The notes under the pieces were generated by a model. It searched no databases. It saw only the letters and a list, made by a program, of their open reading frames with translations, and was not told where the DNA came from. A stretch of 64,000 bases of DNA, from the NCBI GenBank assembly GCA_016218715.1, contig JACRDG010000101.1, positions 1-64,000 of the forward strand. The letters run 5' to 3'. This DNA is from Desulfomonile tiedjei. Its GTDB lineage: Bacteria; Desulfobacterota; Desulfomonilia; Desulfomonilales; Desulfomonilaceae. A program made the translations under genes and the position numbers. Positions 49,988 through 58,530 of the stretch are shown piece by piece (position 1 is the first letter of the stretch; each line of letters begins with the position of its first letter).

Positions 49988-51001
49988 TCAATCCCGGCTC
50001 GATCGTCCGAAGTTCCGTACGGCCAGGACTAGTTCGGGGTGGGCGGTGTACCAGCCCACAAAGTGCCGCAATCCGTCTTTCAGGGCCGTCTTCGGCTCGA
50101 ATCCGAGCTTTGTGCGCGCGGCCGCGATATCCGCGTACGTGGCTACAACATCCCCGGGCTGAGCGGGAAGCATCTTCTTCATCGCCTCGCGGCCTGCAAG
50201 CACTTCGAGGGTCTTGACGAAATCGAGAACATTCACGGGTTGGTGGTTCCCGAGATTGATGATCTCGTACGAGCCGAGCGCGTCGGTAAAGAGGGCCGCG
50301 AGCACGCCAGGCGTCACGTCGTCGATGTACGTGAAATCTCGCCGGTTATTACCGTAATTGAATATGTTGATCGGCTCCTGGTGCATAATCGCCTCCAGAA
50401 AGGACCAGTAAGCCATGTCGGGCCGGCCCCAAGGACCGTACACGGTAAAGAACCGCAACCCGACCGTCTGGAGCCCCCAGAGGTGGGTGTACGAGTAGGC
50501 CATCAGTTCGTTGGCCCTCTTGGTGGCAGCGTACAGGCTGACAGGGGTGTTGACGGGATCCGTCTCGGAGTACGGCATCTTGGTGTTTCCGCCGTACACG
50601 CTGGAACTGGACGCGTACACGAACCGTTTCACCGGAAGCAATCTCGCCTGTTCGATGAGGTTGAGGAATCCCTCCAGGTTGGACCTCTGGTACGCATAGG
50701 GGTTTCGCAAGGAATAGCGAACGCCGGCCTGCGCGGCCATATGACAGACGAGGTCGGGAGAGAAGTCCCGGAAGGATTTTTCCACCCCGTGGCGGTCAGC
50801 GAGGTCGAGTTCTCGCGGAACGAAGCTGTCGTTGGCGCAAAGGATTTCCCATCGGGCCCGCTTCAAGTCCGGCGAATAGTATGGATTGAAATCGTCAATG
50901 CCGATCACCCGTGCGCCGGTCTCGAGCAAGGCCTTGGCCACATGAAAGCCGATGAATCCCGCGCTGCCTGTCAGAAGAATTGTGGGCATATTTTCAACCA
51001 T
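49988..51001 (-). CDS. UDP-glucuronate 4-epimerase-type NAD-dependent epimerase
   Basis: The product is 337 residues, an extended short-chain dehydrogenase. It has the NAD loop LLTGSAGFIGFHVAKALL, the UDP-GlcA/GalA-epimerase-like VIGIDDFNPYYSPDLKRAR, QAGVRYSLRNPYAYQRSN, the catalytic S-x-YxxxK (SLYAATKRANELM), and RFFTVYGPWGRPDMA. The Asn-Pro-Tyr-Tyr segment is a hallmark of CapI/GAE-type UDP-glucuronate 4-epimerases that make UDP-galacturonate for polysaccharides. The start has no strong ribosome site; the ATG four codons in is an alternative. It precedes galE-like 51089 by a small gap on the same strand, suggesting a sugar-nucleotide pair. Confidence 0.88.
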   Translation of the reverse strand: MVENMPTILLTGSAGFIGFHVAKALLETGARVIGIDDFNPYYSPDLKRARWEILCANDSFVPRELDLADRHGVEKSFRDFSPDLVCHMAAQAGVRYSLRNPYAYQRSNLEGFLNLIEQARLLPVKRFVYASSSSVYGGNTKMPYSETDPVNTPVSLYAATKRANELMAYSYTHLWGLQTVGLRFFTVYGPWGRPDMAYWSFLEAIMHQEPINIFNYGNNRRDFTYIDDVTPGVLAALFTDALGSYEIINLGNHQPVNVLDFVKTLEVLAGREAMKKMLPAQPGDVVATYADIAAARTKLGFEPKTALKDGLRHFVGWYTAHPELVLAVRNFGRSSRD

Positions 51002-51088
51002 GCAATGCGATGAAATGGATAGTCGAACGGCCGCCGGGCATGGGAAGCCCCGGCATCATCAAACCGCAACCTGTCTCTCACGCACCTT

Positions 51089-52087
51089 TCAGGGCGGTCC
51101 ACTATATCCGCCGGGGTGGTCGCTCATCCACCGGAGGACCTCCGCGACAATCCGATCCAGATCGGAGCGGTGGGGATGCCACTGAAGCGTGCGGAACGCC
51201 TCGCCGGGATCGGCAACAAGTTCAGGTGGATCTCCTGGGCGTCGCGGGCCGAACACCGGCCCGAGTTTCCTTCCGCAGGCCCTGCTCACCCCTTCCACAA
51301 CCTGGAGGTTCGACAGACCCCTACCGGTCCCGAGGTTCAGCCTGATCTGCGAGACCTCTTCCAGCTTGCGCATAGCCGCGACATGGGCTTCCGCGAGGTC
51401 GGTCACATGAATGTAGTCCCGTATACACGTCCCGTCCGGGGTTGGGTAGTCGTTGCCGAAGATGACGAGCTTTGGGTCGAGACCCAGGGCATGCCGGACC
51501 ACATTCGGAATCAGGTGCGTTTCCGGATCGTGGTCTTCGCCGAGCCCGTCATCCGGTTCGCACCCGGCCGCGTTGAAGTACCTCAGTGCGGCCCACCGAA
51601 TGTCGTACGCAGCGCCATAATCTTCAAGCATCCATTCTATAGCCAGCTTGGTCTTGCCGTACGGCGAGATCGGGTTCTTGGCGTGGTCTTCTCTGATGGG
51701 AAGCTTATCAGGAAGCCCGTAAACCGAGCAGGTGGACGAAAAGACCACACGATCGTGATTGGTCCTTCGCATGGCTTCCAGCATGTTAAAAGCCGCCAGC
51801 ACGTTGTTCTCGTAATACTTGGCCGGGTTGGAGACCGACTCGCCCACGAGACAACTGGCCGCAAAGTGGAAGATCGTGTGATATCGATTCCCGGCAAGGT
51901 GTTCCTGGAACTCCCCGCGGTCGTTAAGGTCCCCCTCGAAAAACCGGACATCTTTCAGTGCGGACCGATGGCCGGTCGAAAGATTGTCCCAGACTTGTAC
52001 GCTGAACCCTTGTTTGAGCGCGTGCAGAACAAAGTGCGATCCAACATACCCGGCACCGCCGATAACGAGAATCTCTGTGTTGGGCAA
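51089..52087 (-). CDS. galE: UDP-glucose 4-epimerase
   Basis: The product is 332 residues from a TTG at 52087, chosen because AAGGTG lies 8 bases before it and the NAD loop (EILVIGGAGYVGSHFVLHAL) then starts at the usual residue 5; the open frame extends 48 codons further upstream without a matching family N-terminus. Other GalE features: VWDNLSTGHRSAL, FFEGDLND, HFAASCLVGESV, CSVYGLPDKLPI, the catalytic SPYGKTK and RYFNAAGC. It interconverts UDP-glucose and UDP-galactose. It is located directly upstream of the UDP-glucuronate 4-epimerase-like gene on the minus strand. Confidence 0.9.
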   Translation of the reverse strand: MPNTEILVIGGAGYVGSHFVLHALKQGFSVQVWDNLSTGHRSALKDVRFFEGDLNDRGEFQEHLAGNRYHTIFHFAASCLVGESVSNPAKYYENNVLAAFNMLEAMRRTNHDRVVFSSTCSVYGLPDKLPIREDHAKNPISPYGKTKLAIEWMLEDYGAAYDIRWAALRYFNAAGCEPDDGLGEDHDPETHLIPNVVRHALGLDPKLVIFGNDYPTPDGTCIRDYIHVTDLAEAHVAAMRKLEEVSQIRLNLGTGRGLSNLQVVEGVSRACGRKLGPVFGPRRPGDPPELVADPGEAFRTLQWHPHRSDLDRIVAEVLRWMSDHPGGYSGPP

Positions 52088-52174
52088 ACTCGTGACACCT
52101 TCTGCTTCAACCTCGCGGAGGTTGAGTCGATCTCTGTTTAATACCATTTGAACACGTAGTGCGGCAAACATTAA

Positions 52175-53644
<1,470 letters not shown>

Positions 53645-53678
53645 CGATTCATGGCAGTCGCTTTCAAAGAAGTAATCT

Positions 53679-53711
53679 GGGGAGAACCTCTTTGAAAAGA
53701 GGTTTCTCCCC
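53679..53711. terminator. Bidirectional hairpin between enolase and multiheme cytochrome genes
   Basis: GGGGAGAACCTCTTT and AAAGAGGTTTCTCCCC pair over about 14 bp with one mismatch and a tiny loop. It sits between two convergent genes. A related hairpin is at 61042-61077, so this is a repeated element type used at gene ends. Confidence 0.75.
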
Positions 53712-53747
53712 AAAGTCACTCTCTGAATTGCGGCTTTATCAATACTT

Positions 53748-55886
53748 CTAGCGCTCTGCGTCTTCCATCTTTTTCAGCGCTTCGAGACAGGCGGGTGCCT
53801 GTTTGTACGGTCCAGGCTTTTGCCAGACAGGGTCGGTGTACCGGTCGTGGCAGGGGAGGCATGGAGCGATCCCGACGATTTTAGCGAGTTCTTCGCGGTT
53901 GAATCCCCGAGAAAGCTTGTGGGACGTTCCCTGAAGGATGGTTCCCTCGGTGTCGACCACCGCGTCTATCGGGTAGGGGATGTTCAATCCTGAAGACGCG
54001 GAATCATATATGGGCTCCACGTGGAGTTTGTTGGAGCCGGCCTCCCGGGTGAGCCGCCCGTCTCCCAGTCCGAGCGCCTTCGGATCGAGATGACAGTCGA
54101 TGCAGCGGGGGACTTCCGTTCGGGTCGTGTGTGGGTGAGTCGGCGCCATAGCTATGGAAGATCGGCCGTTTTTGAGCTGCATGATCTTGGAGTCATAGTC
54201 ACCGACGACGTTGCCGCGAGCGTCGATCACCGTGTTCCACACCTGGCAGCCGGGAACGAGGATGCCGACCTTGCCGAGGGAGTTGATCCCATAGATGTGC
54301 CGGTCGAACCTGAAGAAGCCGCGGCCCTCCGCCCAGCGCCCGTCGGTGTTTTTCCCGGTGACGTGGTCTGTTCCCTGGTGACCGAAATCGAGGACCTGGT
54401 GGCATCCGTAACACTGCGGGCTCCAGGCGCTGTGACACGCGTCGCATTCGAGGCGGCCATGGCCCGCTATCGCGTGCGCGTCCCGCTTGCCCGTGATGAC
54501 ACGAACCGGATGCTCCTTTCCCGAGAGCTTGGACGTGAGGCTGAACCCCTTCTCGGTCAGCCGTACATGGGGGAGCGGCCGACCTTTAGACGTCTGTAGA
54601 ATGGTATCTCCTTCGGTGAGCTTAAGAAATGGAGAGCTTCTCATCAGTGTTTGAACCAGGGGATCGTGCGCGCTGGCTTTCATGGTACGCGGAGGCAGGC
54701 CCGAGGCTCCGTGACAGTCTTCGCATCGGATTTCGATCTGATCCTTCATGTGTCGGTAGACGGTTCCGTCTCCCATGGTGTCCTGGCCGGTGTGGCAATC
54801 GATGCACCCCATCCCTTTTTCGTGGTGTACGTCCGGAACCAGCTTCCAGAAGAATCTGTCGTCACTGAGGGTTTCGGGGTTCTCTCCTCCTTGGACGAGG
54901 GGCGTGCCGTCCTGGGAGCTTTCCATCTGCCCATGGTAGTTCAGACCCGTCCGCGCGCTGCGGTTGTGACAGTTTCGGCATTGCTCGTCCGGAATGCGGT
55001 TGGTTATGGTATGGCTTGTCGCGTGGCCGGGTTCGTCGCGCTTGATCGTCGGGTCGCCTCCCCGATACAGTCCTCCTTCATTGTACGGCGCATGGCAGGC
55101 CGGGCAACCCTCCTGCCGCCCCATCTTCTCCCGGTGCCGGGGTGACCAGAGATGGCAGGCCGCGCAAAACTTTCGAAAATGGCTCGCCGCATAATCAGCA
55201 TCTCCGCCCAACCCGGACTCGGCAGGTATCGAGTGGAGCGTGGTCCGGCCGTCTGAGACCGACCTGATCGCGTATGGTGAGGTGCTGTCCTCTGAGAGGC
55301 CCCACTGGAACCGGAGGGTCCCTATGATGCCCGCATTGGTGGCCATCAAGGCCCGAGGCACGTTCTCGACCCGGTTGAGTAACGGATGCGCTCGCTCTGA
55401 GTGGCACGACCCGACTACTGCCTTGCTGCTCCCGCAGCTAACCTCCGCCAGGTCAAGCCGCGCGGGGTTTTTTCCACCGCGCAGCCCGCGATGAGCGCCG
55501 GCCACAGTCAAATCCGGGCCGTTTCCTCCGTGGCACATGACACAGCCGAATACCGAATTCGGGTGTGATGCCGACAGATCCTCGATTCCCTCATGGCACG
55601 TCAGGCACCGTTCCGGCGGGAGTCTTCCTCCGAAAGGTTTGATCTCGATGATCTCGGGGACCTTCTTCTTGAGTGCGGCGATTTGATCGAGAAGGTCTTG
55701 ACGTTCGTTTTGGGGGCCGGCTTCTGAAAGCTTCTGTTCCAGTCGCTGAACCGCGAGAGCGATCCCCCTTTCCTGGAACAGCTTCCACTCAGGGTGAAGG
55801 CTCCGATACTCGACATAGGCCAGAACGCATACCAGGAAAACGACGATGAGCAGGGCGACCGAGGAGGCCCGCGATCCCGTGCTCAT
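53748..55886 (-). CDS. Membrane-anchored multiheme cytochrome c (11 CxxCH, one CX9CH candidate)
   Basis: The product is 712 residues from the ATG at 55886, which overlaps the upstream stop by 4 bases (ATGA). One N-terminal membrane helix (SVALLIVVFLVCVLAYV) anchors it in the periplasm. A coiled coil (~45-75) follows. Eleven CxxCH haem sites are seen: CLTCH, CVMCH, CAACH, CPACH, CRNCH, CIDCH, CEDCH, CDACH, CYGCH, CIDCH, CLPCH. A further CGSSKAVVGSCH near residue 150 has nine residues between cysteines and may bind a twelfth haem. It is translationally coupled to the subunit IV-like gene, suggesting a membrane quinol-oxidising electron-transfer unit. No closer assignment is possible. Confidence 0.9.
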   Translation of the reverse strand: MSTGSRASSVALLIVVFLVCVLAYVEYRSLHPEWKLFQERGIALAVQRLEQKLSEAGPQNERQDLLDQIAALKKKVPEIIEIKPFGGRLPPERCLTCHEGIEDLSASHPNSVFGCVMCHGGNGPDLTVAGAHRGLRGGKNPARLDLAEVSCGSSKAVVGSCHSERAHPLLNRVENVPRALMATNAGIIGTLRFQWGLSEDSTSPYAIRSVSDGRTTLHSIPAESGLGGDADYAASHFRKFCAACHLWSPRHREKMGRQEGCPACHAPYNEGGLYRGGDPTIKRDEPGHATSHTITNRIPDEQCRNCHNRSARTGLNYHGQMESSQDGTPLVQGGENPETLSDDRFFWKLVPDVHHEKGMGCIDCHTGQDTMGDGTVYRHMKDQIEIRCEDCHGASGLPPRTMKASAHDPLVQTLMRSSPFLKLTEGDTILQTSKGRPLPHVRLTEKGFSLTSKLSGKEHPVRVITGKRDAHAIAGHGRLECDACHSAWSPQCYGCHQVLDFGHQGTDHVTGKNTDGRWAEGRGFFRFDRHIYGINSLGKVGILVPGCQVWNTVIDARGNVVGDYDSKIMQLKNGRSSIAMAPTHPHTTRTEVPRCIDCHLDPKALGLGDGRLTREAGSNKLHVEPIYDSASSGLNIPYPIDAVVDTEGTILQGTSHKLSRGFNREELAKIVGIAPCLPCHDRYTDPVWQKPGPYKQAPACLEALKKMEDAER

Positions 55887-56353
55887 CCCAGGGAACTCCA
55901 CACGGTCAGCATCACTGAAGTGATGGTGATACCAAAGAAGGTCGCGAACGTGAGCATTCTCCTGCGCGGCGAAACAAACGGCAGGAGTCCCAGTAAAACC
56001 AGAGCGGTCATCGGAACGACGATCCCAGCGGACAAGGGGGGCAGAAAACGCAGCAACTGCTGAATCCCGACGAAGATCCACGGGGCTTTCACATGACTGG
56101 CCGGGATTCCTGCCGGATCCGCGGGACCTGCCAGCGGCGCGTCTGAAAGCGCCGAGATCAGGCAGACCGCGGTCAGTGCAATCAACGCGGCGAATGCTTC
56201 CTTGTGAACGAGATGGGGCACGCTCGGAACCCTATCCGGTCTGGCGGGTGTTTCCGGGAATGCGGCTGATTCACCGGGCCGTGCATCAGCACCGGGATTG
56301 AGATCCTCGCGAATTACCATTCCTGCATCCGGGGGAAAATCCCCCAATACCAT
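55883..56353 (-). CDS. Cytochrome b6f subunit IV-like (cytochrome b C-terminal) membrane protein
   Basis: The product is 156 residues. After a ~45-residue soluble, proline-rich start, three membrane helices follow (AFAALIALTAVCLISAL, SAGIVVPMTALVLLGLLPF, MLTFATFFGITITSVMLTV). Between helices 1 and 2, SHVKAPWIFVGIQQLLRFLP corresponds to the quinol-site loop of cytochrome b (PEWY replaced by APWI). This arrangement matches subunit IV of cytochrome b6f-type complexes. The haem-binding N-terminal cytochrome b and Rieske subunits are not next to it. It overlaps the multiheme cytochrome start by 4 bases. ATG 56353 may be replaced by the ATG 11 codons later. Confidence 0.8.
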   Translation of the reverse strand: MVLGDFPPDAGMVIREDLNPGADARPGESAAFPETPARPDRVPSVPHLVHKEAFAALIALTAVCLISALSDAPLAGPADPAGIPASHVKAPWIFVGIQQLLRFLPPLSAGIVVPMTALVLLGLLPFVSPRRRMLTFATFFGITITSVMLTVWSSLG

Positions 56354-56531
56354 AGGCTTAGAGTGGCTGACAGAGCCGTAGTCGTGATTCTTCCTATCCC
56401 TGGGTTCCCTCGTGCCGGGTGACTCCCTTGACGGGAGACGGATGATGGTCTGCCGTCATCCTGAGACGCTGCCAGGCATTTCAGAGCGCCAGAAAGAACA
56501 AACGCTCCATCGGGTTTCATGGCTCAGGCTT

Positions 56532-57056
56532 CTACTGGAGCGGGCCTTTCAACAGTTGTACGTCGTCGATCCAGACGGTTCCGGTTCCGTTGATCACGAG
56601 GTTGAGCTTGATGAGGTCGGGTTTCTCTCCCTTCTTGAGAAAGAACGGAGTCTTGCGCAAGACCCATTCCGTAGAACCGGACAGCGGGGCATCAAGCCCG
56701 CGCGAAAAGAATTCACCCTTTTCGGGAAAACGGCACCACATTTCGAGGTACGCCTGGCCTTTGACATCCTGCGCGCGGAGCTTGGCCTGGTAGATCACGG
56801 TCGCGTTGTCCACGCCAGGGGCCGGGACCTCGAAAAGAGGAACGACTCGCGGCTGCGACGCCACAATCTTCAGCGCCCCTTTCCCATCGCTGGAGGTTTC
56901 CTTGTCAATCGTTACTTCCGATGTGGTGAGAATCCCGTCCATGCCGTCGATTGACCAGCTCTTGAGAACCTGAACATTTTCCGCCGCGTGCAATCCGCCG
57001 ATGGGCGAAAACACGAGCAGAGCCACCACACACGACAAACAACCCAGCCTGATCAT
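56532..57056 (-). CDS. Secreted jelly-roll (CBM-like) protein
   Basis: The product is 174 residues with a signal peptide (MIRLGCLSCVVALLVFSPIG to GGLHAAE). The mature part is a predicted beta-sandwich: GALKIVASQPRVVPLFEVP, YQAKLRAQDVKGQAYLEMWC, LIKLNLVINGTGTVWIDDVQ. The last segment, an aromatic strand followed by IDDVxL, is typical of carbohydrate-binding and similar jelly-roll domains. No catalytic domain is attached. The function is unknown; ligand binding outside the cell is inferred. Spacing to the next gene (178 bases) suggests separate transcription. Confidence 0.7.
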   Translation of the reverse strand: MIRLGCLSCVVALLVFSPIGGLHAAENVQVLKSWSIDGMDGILTTSEVTIDKETSSDGKGALKIVASQPRVVPLFEVPAPGVDNATVIYQAKLRAQDVKGQAYLEMWCRFPEKGEFFSRGLDAPLSGSTEWVLRKTPFFLKKGEKPDLIKLNLVINGTGTVWIDDVQLLKGPLQ

Positions 57057-57221
57057 GGTTACCTCCTGGACTGTAGCGCCGCTTCAATTCGGCACCCGTG
57101 GGAAACTTGCGATACACAGCATCGCAAACATTCCTCAAAACGACACACAAGACACCGAGACGATGATACTTGAGTAATTCCCAAGAAACCATGCGAGCTT
57201 TTTCTCAGGATAGCGCGCTCG

Positions 57222-58244
57222 TCAGTCCTTTACAATCCTGAAGCCGACCGATCGGTAATATCCTCGTGGGCACGCGTTGTGGACATTCTCTATCCGCTTC
57301 GAGCTGTGAGCGGATGCCCGGGAACCGCCTCTGATCACTTTGTCCTCGCCTCGCTCGGGGCCGGCGGGGTTTTCCGACGGACTCTGCCCGTAGTAGTCAG
57401 TCGAGTACCAGTCCGCACACCACTGCCAGACATCGCCGATCATGCTCCCGGACAGCGGTTCTGCTTGGGCTTGCCCGTTCGTGGCAGGAGCCGTTTCGCT
57501 GGCACCGGCAAAAATGAGGTCCACTGGTGGTTGCCCGGTGGAAAGCATTGCGGCCCGTTCCCATTCGGCTGAAGTAGGGAGACGTCCCCCAACCCAACGG
57601 GCGTAGTCCGCTGCGCCGTACCACGAGACGCATACCATTGGCTTGTCCGCATACCCTTCTTTAGGCTGAAACCTGCCACGTTCTTGAACGACCGGGCAGT
57701 CGGGCACGTCGAGCTTGACTCGCGGAAAACGTTCCTTGGAGCTTTCGCCTTGCGAGTTGAGAAAACGGCAGTACTCGCGGACGGTGACCTCGATCCGGGA
57801 AATGAAGTACGGCTTCAGGAATACCCTGTGCTGAGGGCGTTCATCGGGTCTTCCTTTTCCTTCCGGGCTTCCCATGTCGAAGGCGCCTGCCGGGACGAAG
57901 AGCATCCCCTCGTATTTTCCCTTGCCCTCCGCAAGCTGCGGAGCCTCCACGGCGGGCCCAGCCGTCGGTGGCGGCGCTTCTTCCCGCTGACCCGGTGGGA
58001 GCGGAATTGACAACCCGCCCGGCAACTCCGGCAGCATCGGGCAGTCGGAAAACTCATGGCTCGGTTGGAAGAGTTGCGCGAGGACCAGTGTCGGATGCGT
58101 CGAAGGGGTCGCTCGTTCGGAATATGCGTGCCCTGTGTGTGCGCAGAGCAGCAGGCTACACGTTGCCGCGCACACCAGTAACAACCAATCCGTGATATTC
58201 TTCCTGGGTCTGGGCAAGCGCCGCCGTTTCACATCGGAATTCAT
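57222..58244 (-). CDS. Exported SUMF1 (FGE-sulfatase) domain protein
   Basis: The product is 340 residues from the ATG at 58244. A basic start and hydrophobic segment (NITDWLLLVCAATCSLLLCA) form a signal or anchor. After a Pro-rich linker, the SUMF1 domain (~110-338) shows GMLFVPAGAFDMGSPEGKG, RPQHRVFLKPYFISRIEVTV, LPTSAEWERAA, and the closing GGSRASAHSSKRIENVHNA then GFRIVKD. As in the double SUMF1 protein at 14145, the cysteine pair of active formylglycine-generating enzyme is missing, so a binding rather than sulfatase-activating role is likely. It is the third such domain in the window. Confidence 0.85.
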   Translation of the reverse strand: MNSDVKRRRLPRPRKNITDWLLLVCAATCSLLLCAHTGHAYSERATPSTHPTLVLAQLFQPSHEFSDCPMLPELPGGLSIPLPPGQREEAPPPTAGPAVEAPQLAEGKGKYEGMLFVPAGAFDMGSPEGKGRPDERPQHRVFLKPYFISRIEVTVREYCRFLNSQGESSKERFPRVKLDVPDCPVVQERGRFQPKEGYADKPMVCVSWYGAADYARWVGGRLPTSAEWERAAMLSTGQPPVDLIFAGASETAPATNGQAQAEPLSGSMIGDVWQWCADWYSTDYYGQSPSENPAGPERGEDKVIRGGSRASAHSSKRIENVHNACPRGYYRSVGFRIVKD

Positions 58245-58530
58245 CGGAAGACTCGTCTTTCTGCTGAAATTCCGGCGAGCCTTCCACCGGATTGCTCCGG
58301 TGCAATGACTTCTGCAATAATGCCGCCTGCGGAGGAACTCGTCAAGGACCATGCAACCCTGTGAGCGGTACCGGGACGATCCAAGGCTGCATTATGAAGG
58401 TAAAACCAAAACGTAGGCGCGGATTCATACCATAAGTGGTGCTTGTTTACAGGGGCCGGTGGTCAAGAGCAGGCGTGGCTGAAAAGGGCTCTCGGCTTAG
58501 AACAGACCCCTCAGCCCAAGGGAAACACGA

